A stretch of DNA of 64,000 nt from Enterovirga aerilata. Lineage in GTDB: Bacteria > Pseudomonadota > Alphaproteobacteria > Rhizobiales > Beijerinckiaceae. The notes under the pieces were generated by a model, which was given only the letters and a program-made list of their open reading frames with translations, was not told where the DNA came from and did not search any database. A program made the translations under genes and the position numbers. The first letter of the stretch is position 1; each line of letters opens with the position of its first letter. Below are positions 9,525-18,251 of the stretch, one piece after another. The stretch lies in the NCBI RefSeq assembly GCF_013044135.1, contig NZ_JABEPP010000001.1, forward strand, positions 682,001-746,000, read 5' to 3'.

Positions 9525-9568
9525 GGTCGAACCCGAGAGGCCGTACGCCCTCGGGCCCGACCGGTCAA
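9525..9568 (-). promoter_or_regulatory. Large dyad and possible promoter upstream of the ilv leader
   Basis: Arms GGTCG/CGACC (9525-9529 and 9558-9562) and CCCGAG/CTCGGG (9532-9537 and 9550-9555) plus an inner GGC/GCC form a nearly continuous inverted repeat of 38 bases. On the minus strand TTGACC (9568-9563) with TACGGC 16 bases further could be -35/-10 boxes, placing the dyad over the promoter. It could alternatively be a terminator hairpin for the pilin gene, although no T-run follows it. Confidence 0.4.
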
Positions 9569-9595
9569 GACCGTTTTCGGGACGGCGCGGCCGCG

Positions 9596-9763
9596 TCAGC
9601 GTGAGCTGAGATTCGTGCCGATGGCCGTGAAGCTCGTATTCAGGTTGCTGCCGATCGTTGAGAGCGCGCCGATGATGACGACCGCGATCAGCGCGGCGAT
9701 GAGCCCGTACTCGATCGCGGTCGCGCCCGACTCGTCCTTGATGAAGCGGGTGACGATGTTCAT
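9596..9763 (-). CDS. Flp/Fap family type IVb pilin
   Basis: A 55-residue prepilin of the Flp type used in Tad pili. The short basic leader is followed by DESGATAIEYGLIAALIAVVIIGAL. The prepilin peptidase cleavage site is after Gly in SG-ATAIEYG, and the conserved Glu-Tyr sits at the start of the hydrophobic stalk. The ATG at 9763 is preceded by a perfect GGAGGTAA ribosome site. No other tad genes (cpaB, rcpA, tadA) are in this window, so it is a solitary pilin gene placed between ilvB and the EamA exporter. Confidence 0.9.
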   Translation of the reverse strand: MNIVTRFIKDESGATAIEYGLIAALIAVVIIGALSTIGSNLNTSFTAIGTNLSSR

Positions 9764-9853
9764 GCGGTTACCTCCGTTCGGGGAGGGTACGAGCGGGGCG
9801 TGCTTTCGGTTTCTTTCCGGCGTCCGGGCAAGGCGCCCAGGGTTAACCAACCG

Positions 9854-10753
9854 CTAACGGTCGCCCTGATCCTTCCGGAGCGCCAGGGCGACGCCGCTCA
9901 GGGTCAGGGCCATGGCGAGGCTCTCCCGCCAGCCGAGCGGCTCCCCCAGAAGAAGCGTCGCCGACACGATGCCGATGACCGGCACGAGCAGCGTTCCGAT
10001 CGCGGCGGTGGCCGAGGGCAGGCGCCGGAGTGCCGCGAACCAGGTCACGTAGCACGCCGCCATCGGGCCGAGCACCATATAGGCGAAGGCCAGGGCTCCG
10101 CCGGGGCTCAGAGAGCCGATGCGGCCGTGTTCCGAGGCGATGCCGAGGAGCAGCATGGGCGCGCAGGCGAGCCCGACCTGCCAGGTCGTCGCGACGACCG
10201 GAGTGACCTCGGTCACCGGCCGCAGCAGGAGCGTCGCGGCGGCAAAGAGGATGGCCGCGAGGAGCGCGAGCGTCACGCCGAGCCCCCAGCCGGGCGCGGT
10301 CGAGCCGCCCACCTCGCCCCCCAGCAGCACGACGATTCCGCCGAAGCCGAGCGCAAGCGCGAGCAGGTGGCGGTTGCTGGGCCGGACGTCGCGGATCGGC
10401 CAGTCCAGAAGGCAGACCCAGAGCGGCATCGTGTAGACGAGAAGCGCGGCCTCGGCGACGCTGAGCCACTGCATGGCCACGGTCGTGAAGCCCATCCAGG
10501 CGAAGACGTTCGCGAAGCCTGCGGCCGCGAGGCGCGCGACGCTCCGGCCGGGAACCAGGATCCGCTCCCCGCGCCAGCCTGCCAAGGCGGCGAGGAGGCC
10601 GGCCGCCGCGACCCCGGCGAGGCCGCGGGCGAAGAGCGGCGGCCAGTCCTGGAGGAGCACCTTGACGACGGGCCAGTTCAGCCCCCAGCCGACGACGGTG
10701 ACGGCGAGGAGCAGAATGCCGAGCTGGCGGTCGGTGCGCTTTGCGGCGGCCAC
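9854..10753 (-). CDS. EamA/DMT-family transporter
   Basis: A 299-residue drug/metabolite transporter with about ten membrane segments in two EamA repeats (GILLLAVTVVGWGLNWPVVKVLL near the start, and a second repeat from about residue 150 including LLLRPVTEVTPVVATTWQVG). Such proteins usually export amino acids, nucleosides or metabolites. The start is a GTG at 10753 (MAAAKRTDR); an ATG 11 bases upstream is in a different frame. It is in the same direction as miaA, about 105 bases downstream of it. The substrate is unknown. Confidence 0.85.
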   Translation of the reverse strand: MAAAKRTDRQLGILLLAVTVVGWGLNWPVVKVLLQDWPPLFARGLAGVAAAGLLAALAGWRGERILVPGRSVARLAAAGFANVFAWMGFTTVAMQWLSVAEAALLVYTMPLWVCLLDWPIRDVRPSNRHLLALALGFGGIVVLLGGEVGGSTAPGWGLGVTLALLAAILFAAATLLLRPVTEVTPVVATTWQVGLACAPMLLLGIASEHGRIGSLSPGGALAFAYMVLGPMAACYVTWFAALRRLPSATAAIGTLLVPVIGIVSATLLLGEPLGWRESLAMALTLSGVALALRKDQGDR

Positions 10754-10858
10754 GGCGGCGTCATAGGGCCTGTCCGGGCCGCGACGAAGCGGCCTTCGCG
10801 CATGCCAGGGTCGAGGCCGCCGAGCCGGAAGGCCTCGTTTTCGCTGCGGTGCGGTTCT

Positions 10859-11779
10859 TCAGCCCCTGAGCATCGTCCGCAGCCGGGCGCTCGCCTCCTG
10901 GGGTGCCGCCCAGGTCCAGCCGTCCATCTGGTGGCGCGCCCAGGTGAACTGGCGCTTGGCGTAGGCGCGGGTATCGGCCTGGCCGCGGCGGATCGCCTCC
11001 TCGAGCGAGACTTCCCCGCGCAGATGGGCGAGGAGGCCGGGCACGCCATGCGCCCGCATGACGGGCAGCGCCGGATCGAGCCCGCGCGCGGCGAGCGCCG
11101 CCGCCTCGTCGAGCGCGCCCTCCCGGACCATCGCCTCGAAGCGCCGGTCGATGCGCGCGCGCAGCGCCGTCCGGTCGGGCGCGAGGAAGACCCTGGCGAG
11201 CCGTCGTCCCGCGAGCGGCCCCGGGACGCGGCCGTCATGGAAAGAGGAGAGCGGCCGCCCGGTCGCGGCCAGCACCTCGAGCGCGCGCAGGATGCGCTGG
11301 CTGTCGCCGGGCCGCAGGCGCCGGGCGGTCTCGGGGTCCCGGACGGCGAGCGCGGCATGGAGCTCCGGCGCTGGCCGGCCCGCGGCATCGTCCCGAACAC
11401 GCGCCCGCACCTCCTCGGGGACGGGCGGGATGTCGGAGAGGCCCTCCGCGAGGGCCTTGAAGTAGAGCCCGGTCCCGCCGACGAGGATCGGGATGCGGCC
11501 GTCGCGGCCCAGATCCCGCAGCACCGCCTTCGCCGCCTGCAGGTAGCGGCCGACCGAGAAATTCTCGGCCCCGTCTACGGTCCCGAACAGGAGATGCGGC
11601 ACCTCCGCCTCCTCGTCCGGCGTCGGCCGGTTGGTGACGACGCGCAGGTCGCGATAGACCTGCATCGAATCCGCGTTGACCACCGCGCCGCCGAGCTCGC
11701 GCGCCACCTCGATCGCCAGGGCGGACTTGCCTGAGGCGGTCGGCCCTGCGATGAGGACGGCCTCAACCTTCGACGACAT
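10859..11779 (-). CDS. miaA: tRNA dimethylallyltransferase
   Basis: A 306-residue enzyme that transfers a dimethylallyl group to A37 of tRNAs reading UNN codons. It has the P-loop GPTASGKS at residues 12-19, the substrate-binding [22 protein letters not shown] and the C-terminal RQFTWARHQ. Length is normal. It is divergent from serB, with about 48 bases between the two starts, and sits at its usual place beside serB in Rhizobiales. Confidence 0.96.
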   Translation of the reverse strand: MSSKVEAVLIAGPTASGKSALAIEVARELGGAVVNADSMQVYRDLRVVTNRPTPDEEAEVPHLLFGTVDGAENFSVGRYLQAAKAVLRDLGRDGRIPILVGGTGLYFKALAEGLSDIPPVPEEVRARVRDDAAGRPAPELHAALAVRDPETARRLRPGDSQRILRALEVLAATGRPLSSFHDGRVPGPLAGRRLARVFLAPDRTALRARIDRRFEAMVREGALDEAAALAARGLDPALPVMRAHGVPGLLAHLRGEVSLEEAIRRGQADTRAYAKRQFTWARHQMDGWTWAAPQEASARLRTMLRG

Positions 11780-11827
11780 TCGCTTCCACGGGCTGGCTTG
11801 CGGGCCGGGCCGGAGACGGGGCCTCGC

Positions 11828-12730
11828 GTGGCCGCATCCCTCACCTACGTCGCGACGCTGATATCAGACCCCAGCAGGCCGTCCATCGGGCCGGCGCTCC
11901 TGGCCGCGGCGAGCCGGACCCTCCCCGGCGCGCAGGCGAGGGTGCTGGCCGAGGGCCTAGCGGCCGAGCTCGCCTTCTCCGGCATGGATCCGGCTGACGC
12001 CGAGGCGGCGCTGCGCCGCCTCGTCCGGGACGAGCCGGTCGACGTCGTCGTCCAGCCGGCCGGGAGCCGGCGCAAGCGGCTGTTCCTGGCCGACATGGAT
12101 TCCACCATGATCGGGCAGGAATGCATCGACGAGCTCGCCGACCTGGTGGGCCTCAAGCCCGAGGTGGCGGCCATCACCGAGCGCGCCATGCGCGGCGAGA
12201 TCGCGTTCGAGCCGGCGCTCCGCGAGCGCGTCGCGCTTCTCAAGGGGCTGCCCGCCGAAGTCGTCGACCAGCTCCTCCGCGACCGCATCACGCTCACGCC
12301 CGGGGGGCGCATCCTGGTTGCGACCATGCGGGCCCAGGGCGCCTATGCCTGCCTCGTCTCCGGCGGCTTCACGCTCTTCACCGGCCCGGTCGCGAAGGCG
12401 ATCGGCTTCGACGAGCACCGCGCCAACCGGCTCCTCGTCGAGGGCGGCCGCTTCGTCGGCGCGGTCGAGGAGCCGGTCCTCGGCCGCGAGGCCAAGCTCG
12501 CGACCCTGATCGAGCTGCGCGAGCGGCTCGGCCTGCGGCGCGAGGAGACGCTCGCGGTCGGCGACGGGGCGAACGACCTCGCCATGCTGGGGGAGGCGGG
12601 GCTGGGCGTCGCCTACCATGCGAAGCCGGCCGTGGCCGCCGCCGCCCACGCCAGGATCGAGCATGGCGACCTCACCGCCTTGCTCTACATGCAGGGCTAT
12701 CGGGCGGAGGAGTTCGTCATCCCCGGGTGA
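11828..12730 (+). CDS. serB: Phosphoserine phosphatase
   Basis: A 300-residue HAD-family phosphatase catalysing the last step of serine synthesis. The nucleophile Asp89 and Asp91 are in [17 protein letters not shown]. The second motif is SGGFTLFT, the lysine is in GREAK and the metal motif is [10 protein letters not shown]. The N-terminal 75 residues are the ACT-like extension common in alphaproteobacterial SerB. The start is taken as GTG at 11828 with GGAGACGGGG upstream; a TTG at 11798 would add ten residues. Confidence 0.94.
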   Translation: MAASLTYVATLISDPSRPSIGPALLAAASRTLPGAQARVLAEGLAAELAFSGMDPADAEAALRRLVRDEPVDVVVQPAGSRRKRLFLADMDSTMIGQECIDELADLVGLKPEVAAITERAMRGEIAFEPALRERVALLKGLPAEVVDQLLRDRITLTPGGRILVATMRAQGAYACLVSGGFTLFTGPVAKAIGFDEHRANRLLVEGGRFVGAVEEPVLGREAKLATLIELRERLGLRREETLAVGDGANDLAMLGEAGLGVAYHAKPAVAAAAHARIEHGDLTALLYMQGYRAEEFVIPG

Positions 12731-12741
12731 TAGATCGGGTC

Positions 12742-12769
12742 GGGCAGGAGCCGATCCCGGCTCCCGCCC
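12742..12769. terminator. Bidirectional hairpin between serB and the DUF421 gene
   Basis: Arms GGGC-a-GGAGCCG (12742-12753) and CGGCTCC-c-GCCC (12758-12769) form an eleven-pair stem with one mismatch and an ATCC loop. It fills the 39-base space between two convergent stop codons. There is no T-run, so it may act with Rho or as a 3' end stabiliser for both transcripts. Confidence 0.6.
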
Positions 12770-13291
12770 TCAGATTCCCCGGGTCCGGCCCGCGGGCTTC
12801 TGCTCGTCCCCGCCTCTCACCCGGATCACGCTGATGTTCCCGTCGGGTTCCAGGCAGGCCCGCTTCACCTCGGCCACGCGCTCGATGCCGTGCTGGCGGA
12901 GCTGGCTCATCAGCTCGTCCTCCGTCAGCAGCTCCCGGTCCATGTTCCGGCGATTGAAGCGGCCGTCCTGGATCAGCGGTACGGGATCGCCTCCGCCGAG
13001 GCTTCGGAGGAAGGGCACCCGGTCGCTCAGCCAGTTGATGACGTAGCTCCAGAACAGGATGGTGCCGACCAGAAACGCGGCCTCGACCAGCGACTTGGCC
13101 TCGCCGACCATCGCGTTCTGCGCGGCCTCGGAGATGAGGACGATGACCAGGATGTCGGCGATGCCGACCTGTCCGGCATGGCGCTTCATCAGGTAGCGAA
13201 GCGCCAGGAAGAGCATCAGGTACATGATGCTGCCGCGGAGGAGGACCTCGGGGATCGAGGTCTGCGGCACCAGCATCTCGCGCCAGTTCAC
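12770..13291 (-). CDS. DUF421 (YetF-like) membrane protein
   Basis: A 173-residue protein with three hydrophobic segments in the N-terminal half (SIMYLMLFLALRYLM, GIADILVIVLISEAAQNAM, AAFLVGTILFWSYVINWL) followed by a soluble C-terminal domain. That domain contains the family motif PLIQDGRFNRRNMDRELLTEDEL. This is the DUF421 architecture; the molecular function is not established. The start is a GTG at 13291. It lies downstream of degP in the same direction, about 66 bases away, and converges with serB. Confidence 0.88.
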   Translation of the reverse strand: MNWREMLVPQTSIPEVLLRGSIMYLMLFLALRYLMKRHAGQVGIADILVIVLISEAAQNAMVGEAKSLVEAAFLVGTILFWSYVINWLSDRVPFLRSLGGGDPVPLIQDGRFNRRNMDRELLTEDELMSQLRQHGIERVAEVKRACLEPDGNISVIRVRGGDEQKPAGRTRGI

Positions 13292-13357
13292 GGCCGCCTC
13301 CGCCTCGAAGGGCAGGGCACGGATGGCCTTGGGGGCGGGGGCGGAAAGCCGCCGCCG

Positions 13358-14881
13358 CTATTCGATCGTCACCGCGACGAAGCGGACCTCGCCCTGCGCG
13401 TTGGACACGAGCAGGAGGGCGGATTTCCGGCCCTCCTTCTTCAGCGCCTCCACGCGGCGCGTCACGTCCGCCGGGCTCGCGACCGGCTCCTGGCCGACCT
13501 CGACGATCACCTCGCCGGGCTGCATGCGCTTGTCGGCCGCGGCCGAGTTCGGGTCGACGCGGGTCACGACCACGCCCTTCACGCTGTCCTTGATGTTGAA
13601 GCGCCGGCGCAGCTCCTCGGAGATGCCGGACAGCTCCAGGCCGAGCGCGCGGCGCGTCGCGGTCGGGCTCTCGGTCGAGGGCTGGTTCAGCCCCGCCTTC
13701 TGGGCCCGCTCGCCGTCCTCGAGGCGGCCGAGTGTCACCTGCCGGGTCAGTTCCTGCCCCTTGCGCACGACCGTGACGTCGACCGCCTTGCCGACCGGGG
13801 TCGAGGCGACGATCCGGGGCAGGTCGCGCGATTCCTTGACCTCGCGCCCGTCGAACTTCGTGATCACGTCGCCGACCTCGAGGCCGGCGGGCTTCGCCGG
13901 GCCCTTCTCGTCGACGCCGGCGATCAGCGCGCCGCGGGCTCCGCCGAGCCCGAGCGCCTCCGCGGTCGCGTCGTCCACGTTCTGGATGCGGACGCCGAGC
14001 CAGCCGCGCCGGGTCTCGCCGAACTCGCGCAGCTGGTTGATCACCGGCAGCGCGGTCGCGGACGGGACCGCGAAGCCGATCCCGACCGAGCCGCCCGTCG
14101 GCGACAGGATCGCCGTGTTGATGCCGATGACCTCGCCGTTCATGTTGAAGAGCGGGCCGCCCGAATTGCCCTTGTTGATGGCCGCGTCGGTCTGGATGTA
14201 GTTGTCGTAGGGTCCGGACTCGATGTTGCGGCCGCGGGCCGAGATGATCCCGGCCGAGACGGACCCGCCGAGCCCGAACGGGTTGCCGATGGCGATCACC
14301 CAGTCGCCGGGGCGCATCGTCTCCGAATCGCCGAACGGGACCGCCTTGAGCGGCTTGTCGGGCTTCACGCGCAGGACGGCGAGGTCGAGCTTGTCGTCCT
14401 TGCCGACGATCTCGGCCTTCAGCTTCGTCCCGTCGTTGAAGCCGACGAAGATCTCGTTCGCCGTCCCGATGACGTGATTGTTGGTGATCACGATGCCGGA
14501 GGAATCGATCACGAAGCCGGAGCCGAGCGAGCTCGAGCGGCGCTGCGGGCGGGGGGCGCCGTCGTCGCCGCCGCGGTTTCCCTGCCCGCGGCGGTTGAAG
14601 AACTCCTCGAACAGATCCTCGAAGGGCGTGCCCGGCGGGAGCTGCGGCATCGTCCGGCCGCGCGTCTCGACCGTTGTCGAGGCCGAGATGTTCACCACGG
14701 CGTCGGTGACCTGGGCGGCGAGGTCGGCGAGCGATTCCGGTCCCTTCGCGAGCGCCGGCAGCGGGGCAGCGACGCTCAGGGAGGCCACGAGGGCGAGAGC
14801 GGCCGCACAGCCGCGGACCGCCCCGAGGGCGGCCTGCCATGCGGATCCTCCGGCCCGGACGGTCTCAGCGGTGGGAACCAT
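13358..14881 (-). CDS. degP: DegP/MucD (Do) family periplasmic serine protease
   Basis: A 507-residue HtrA-type protease and chaperone for misfolded envelope proteins. The signal sequence is around residues 20-45 (AALALVASLSVAAPLPALA). The trypsin-like triad is His136 (ITNNHVIG), Asp166 (DKLDLAVLR) and Ser240 (NKGNSGGPL). Two PDZ domains follow, the first beginning near RRGWLGVRIQNVD and the second near LGLELSGISEELRRRF. The ATG at 14881 is chosen because GAGAGGG lies five bases upstream; an in-frame ATG at 14926 would add 15 residues but has no ribosome site. It is in the conserved block with hflCK and DUF2065. Confidence 0.93.
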   Translation of the reverse strand: MVPTAETVRAGGSAWQAALGAVRGCAAALALVASLSVAAPLPALAKGPESLADLAAQVTDAVVNISASTTVETRGRTMPQLPPGTPFEDLFEEFFNRRGQGNRGGDDGAPRPQRRSSSLGSGFVIDSSGIVITNNHVIGTANEIFVGFNDGTKLKAEIVGKDDKLDLAVLRVKPDKPLKAVPFGDSETMRPGDWVIAIGNPFGLGGSVSAGIISARGRNIESGPYDNYIQTDAAINKGNSGGPLFNMNGEVIGINTAILSPTGGSVGIGFAVPSATALPVINQLREFGETRRGWLGVRIQNVDDATAEALGLGGARGALIAGVDEKGPAKPAGLEVGDVITKFDGREVKESRDLPRIVASTPVGKAVDVTVVRKGQELTRQVTLGRLEDGERAQKAGLNQPSTESPTATRRALGLELSGISEELRRRFNIKDSVKGVVVTRVDPNSAAADKRMQPGEVIVEVGQEPVASPADVTRRVEALKKEGRKSALLLVSNAQGEVRFVAVTIE

Positions 14882-14958
14882 GTTCACCCTCTCGAGGGCG
14901 CACGCCGATGGCGGGCGCGATGTCATTGGGGACTCATACGGGGCGGGAGCCCTGCCGT

Positions 14959-15153
14959 TCATGAGGCGAGCCGTCGCGCCGCCCACACCACGATGACGCC
15001 GACCACCGCCGAGACGATCCCGACGAGGCGCATGCGGTCGCGCGGCGAAGCGGCGGCCTCCATCATGGCGCGTTTCATCGCGTCCGGGAAGGACGCCAGA
15101 AGGAGGCCCTCGATGGCGAGGGCCAGTCCGAGCGCGGCGATCAGGTCGCTCAT
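14959..15153 (-). CDS. DUF2065 small membrane protein
   Basis: A 64-residue protein with two membrane segments (LIAALGLALAIEGLLLASFP and LVGIVSAVVGVIVVWAA). It lies directly after hflC with an eight-base gap, the usual place for this family in Rhizobiales and many other proteobacteria. Function is unknown; the conserved position suggests a link to the HflKC/FtsH membrane quality-control complex. Confidence 0.88.
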   Translation of the reverse strand: MSDLIAALGLALAIEGLLLASFPDAMKRAMMEAAASPRDRMRLVGIVSAVVGVIVVWAARRLAS

Positions 15154-15161
15154 CCCGGCTT

Positions 15162-16112
15162 TCAGGGCCGGGCGGGCTGGCTTGTCGCAGTCTGGCCCGC
15201 ATCCGCCGCCGCGGCTGCCCGCCCGCTCGGGGCGTTGAAGAAGCGGAAGAACTCGGAGCTGGGCGAAAGGACCATCCGGGTGTCCCCGGACCGGAGCCCG
15301 GCCTCGTAGGCCTGCATGGACCGGAAGAAGGCGAAGAAGCCGGGATCCCTGCCATAGGCTTCGGCCAGGATGCGGTTGCGCTCGGCGTCGCCGTTACCGC
15401 GCAGCTCCTCCGCCCGGCGCTGGGCGTTGGCCAGGATCACCGTCACCTCGCGGTCGGCTCGCGCCCGGATGCCCTGGGCGGCCTGGCTTCCCTGCGCGCG
15501 CAGGTCCGTCGCCTCGCGCTGGCGCTCGGTCTGCATGCGCTGGAACACGGCCTGGCTGTTCTGGTCCGGCAGGTCCACGCGGCGCAGGCGCACGTCGACG
15601 ATCTCGACGCCGATGCCGCGGGCGGCCGCGTTCACCTCATCTGAGATCTTCTTCATCAGCGCCTGGCGCTCGCTGCGCACCACCGCTTCGAAGGTCGAAT
15701 CGCCGAGCACGCTGCGCACCGTCGAGTTGATGATCGAGCCGAGCCGGTTGTTCGCCGCCGGGATATTGGCAACGGCCTGGTAGAACCGGAGCGGGTCGAG
15801 GATGCGGTAGCGCGCGAAGGCGTCGACGATGAGACGCTTCTGGTCGGCCGCGATGACCTCCTGGACGGGGAGGTCGAGATCGAGGACGCGCCGGTCGAAA
15901 TAGACGACGTTGTCGACCAGCGGCAGCTTGAAATGCAGCCCCGGCGCAAGTCCGGACGGGAGCCCGACGCCGGGCGAGCGCACCTGCTGGACGGCGCCGA
16001 AGCGGAGCACGAGCGCGGTCTGCGTCTGCTGGACCACGAACATGGAGGCCACGAGCACGATCGCGGCGACCGCGGCCAGCGCGACGAGGCCGGTTCTGAC
16101 GGTGGCGTTCAT
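15162..16112 (-). CDS. hflC: HflC, protease modulator (band-7 family)
   Basis: A 316-residue SPFH/prohibitin-family protein that with HflK forms the cage around the FtsH protease in the inner membrane. One N-terminal membrane segment (LVALAAVAAIVLVASMFVV) is followed by the band-7 domain, with VQQTQTALVLRFG and FDRRVLDLDLPVQEVIAADQKRL, and a coiled-coil region rich in Ala, Arg and Glu. Its ATG overlaps the hflK stop by ATGA, indicating coupled translation and equal subunit supply. Confidence 0.95.
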   Translation of the reverse strand: MNATVRTGLVALAAVAAIVLVASMFVVQQTQTALVLRFGAVQQVRSPGVGLPSGLAPGLHFKLPLVDNVVYFDRRVLDLDLPVQEVIAADQKRLIVDAFARYRILDPLRFYQAVANIPAANNRLGSIINSTVRSVLGDSTFEAVVRSERQALMKKISDEVNAAARGIGVEIVDVRLRRVDLPDQNSQAVFQRMQTERQREATDLRAQGSQAAQGIRARADREVTVILANAQRRAEELRGNGDAERNRILAEAYGRDPGFFAFFRSMQAYEAGLRSGDTRMVLSPSSEFFRFFNAPSGRAAAAADAGQTATSQPARP

Positions 16113-17293
16113 CGGGTCGCTCCCGGCTGCACGGTGGAGCCCGCGGGCTGGCCCGCCTGTCCGGCGGCGGGCGGGGCGGCGCGGCGGCCGAGCTCGCCGA
16201 GCGGCAGGTAGGGCACCACGCCCTGGCTGCCGTTGCCGTCCAGGATGATCTTGTCCGTTCCGCTCAGGACGCGCTCCATGGTCTCCAGGAAGATGCGCTC
16301 GCGGATCACGTCGGGCGCCTTGCGGTACTCTTCGTAGACCTGCGCGAAGCGCGAGGCCTGGCCGTTCGCCTCCGCGATCGAGCGCTCGCGATAGGCCTCC
16401 GCGCCCTGGACGATGCGGGTCGCCTCGCCGCGCGCCTCCGGCACGACGCGGCTCGCATAGGTCTCGGCCTCGTTGCGCAGGCGGTCCTGGTCCTGCCGCG
16501 CCGCCTGGACGTCGCGGAAGGCGTCGATGACCTGCGAGGGCGGGTCGACCTTCTGCAGGTTGACGCGGATCACCGTCACGCCGGCCCCATACTGGTTGAG
16601 GATGTTCTGGGCGAGCCGCATCACCTCGGCCTCGATCGCGGCGCGGTCGGTGGTCAGGATGTTCTGGATGTTGCGCCGTCCGACGACCTCGCGCATCGCG
16701 CTCTCGGCGACGACGCGCACGGTGCCGTCCGGATTCTGCAGGTTGAACACGAAGTCGGTCACCTTCGCGCTGTCCACCTGCCATTGCAGCGTGAAGTCGA
16801 TGTCGACGATGTTCTCGTCGCCGGTCAGCATCAGGCTCTCGTCGCTCGTGCCGACCCGCGCCGGGCCGCGCCGGGCCGTCTCGACCGAGCGGGCGCCGAT
16901 CTCGATCGTGCGCAAGGCCGTCACGTTCGGCTTGGAATAGGAGCCGATCGGGTAGGGGAGGTTGTAGCTCAGGCCTTCGCGGCTGAGCCCCACGAACTTG
17001 CCGAAGACGAGGTTCACGCCGACCTCGTCCGGCCGCACCGTGTAGATGCCGGTCGCGGCCCAGACGCAGAGCGCCAGCAGCGCGATCAGGCCGATGCCGC
17101 GGCCACCGATCTGGCCCGTTCCGCCGCCGCCCGGGATGATGCCCTTCAGCCGGTCCTGGCCGCGGCGGATGATGTCCTCCAGATCGGGAGGACGGTTGCC
17201 GCCTCCTCCGGACGGGCCGGAACCCCAAGGCCCGCCGGGCCCGCCGCGCTGGCCCCAGGGACCACCGCCGCCGCTCTGATTGCTCCAGGGCAT
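16109..17293 (-). CDS. hflK: HflK, protease modulator (band-7 family)
   Basis: A 394-residue partner of HflC. The N-terminus is a Gly/Pro-rich cytoplasmic segment (residues 1-55), then one membrane span (IGLIALLALCVWAATGIYTV), then the band-7 domain with RPDEVGVNLVFGKFVG, and a helical region with PEARGEATRIVQGAEAYRE. The ATG at 17293 begins MPWSNQSGGGG, the usual HflK start; the open frame above it is not supported. The gene begins the hflK-hflC-DUF2065 unit, about 157 bases after the stop of the dihydrofolate reductase gene. Confidence 0.95.
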   Translation of the reverse strand: MPWSNQSGGGGPWGQRGGPGGPWGSGPSGGGGNRPPDLEDIIRRGQDRLKGIIPGGGGTGQIGGRGIGLIALLALCVWAATGIYTVRPDEVGVNLVFGKFVGLSREGLSYNLPYPIGSYSKPNVTALRTIEIGARSVETARRGPARVGTSDESLMLTGDENIVDIDFTLQWQVDSAKVTDFVFNLQNPDGTVRVVAESAMREVVGRRNIQNILTTDRAAIEAEVMRLAQNILNQYGAGVTVIRVNLQKVDPPSQVIDAFRDVQAARQDQDRLRNEAETYASRVVPEARGEATRIVQGAEAYRERSIAEANGQASRFAQVYEEYRKAPDVIRERIFLETMERVLSGTDKIILDGNGSQGVVPYLPLGELGRRAAPPAAGQAGQPAGSTVQPGATR

Positions 17294-17449
17294 TACGTGA
17301 AACCGTTCCCTTCTGCGCTCTCGTGGCCCCTCGGCCCGGCGCCTTGTCTTTGCCGCCTGTCTAGCAGTCAAGTTTCGCAGGTGGGAGTGAAAAGCCGTCG
17401 CGTCAACGGCGCGCAGCCAAACGCGGTTAAGCTTGAGGCGCTGCGGCGC

Positions 17450-18133
17450 TTAAGCCCGCTGGGGAATAGGCAGCTCGAACTGCTCTTCGGGCAGTCGCTC
17501 AAAGGAGGGGACCTTCTCGACTACCTGCTGCTTCAGCCAATCGGAGATGCGGAAATCCGAGACTAGAAAATCCGTCAATTCTCGCTGTCGGACAGATTTG
17601 AGGCGGCGCTCCAGAATGGAGATGCGGAACGGAAAGTCATCATCTTGGGAGCGTGGATAATCGCGCTCTTCAAGCGTTTTCCACTTTCTACCGTCAAATT
17701 TCTCATCAAAAAATGCATCTCCATCATCGAAATGACCGAAAACTTGAGTAAGAAATACCTTATTCACAAGATCTGCAAATACTTTATATATCTCCGCTCC
17801 GCCTATGATCATTAACTGGTTTCTCTCGTTTATTATTGAATATATATCAGCGAAGAAGAGCGCCGCCTCCCGGTTTTTGACCCATTTCAGCTCGTTTCCG
17901 TCGTTTCCATCTTGTCGGGAGACTACAATGTTCATTCTGTTGCGGAGGGGGTGCCCGATAGAATCAAAGGTCCGACGGCCCATCACCACCGCGTGCCCCT
18001 CTGTCACACTCCTAAAGAAGCGGAGATCGGTGCGCAGCCTCCATGGGAGCTTGTTCTCGCATCCGATTACGTGCTGGGGATGGCTCCTGGCCACCACGTA
18101 AGCGATCGAAGGCATCTTCACGGGTTTGGACAT
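17450..18133 (-). CDS. folA: Dihydrofolate reductase, AT-rich (probable horizontally acquired allele)
   Basis: A 227-residue DHFR that reduces dihydrofolate to tetrahydrofolate with NADPH. Typical motifs are HVIGCENKLPWRLRTDL (acid Asp36), VVMGRRTFDSIG, NIVVSRQ, LMIIGGAEIYKVF and FRISILERR. Chromosomal DHFRs are about 160-175 residues; here a C-terminal extension of about 60 residues follows the normal end. Base use is unlike the neighbours: bases 17761-17820 contain 22 G or C of 60, and codons such as ATA, AAA, GTA and TTT are common. The position between hflK and thyA is the native place for folA, so this looks like replacement of the resident gene by a foreign one. Whether it is trimethoprim-tolerant cannot be judged from sequence alone. 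Confidence 0.92.
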   Translation of the reverse strand: MSKPVKMPSIAYVVARSHPQHVIGCENKLPWRLRTDLRFFRSVTEGHAVVMGRRTFDSIGHPLRNRMNIVVSRQDGNDGNELKWVKNREAALFFADIYSIINERNQLMIIGGAEIYKVFADLVNKVFLTQVFGHFDDGDAFFDEKFDGRKWKTLEERDYPRSQDDDFPFRISILERRLKSVRQRELTDFLVSDFRISDWLKQQVVEKVPSFERLPEEQFELPIPQRA

Positions 18134-18251
18134 AAACTCTGGCTAAAACTGAGTAACGGTCGGGAGCCTCAATACGGGGCATCTCAAGGTGGGTCTGTAG
18201 CCCTCCGTCAATAGAGGCGGCAACACCGGAATGATGCGGTCCCGAGGAGAG

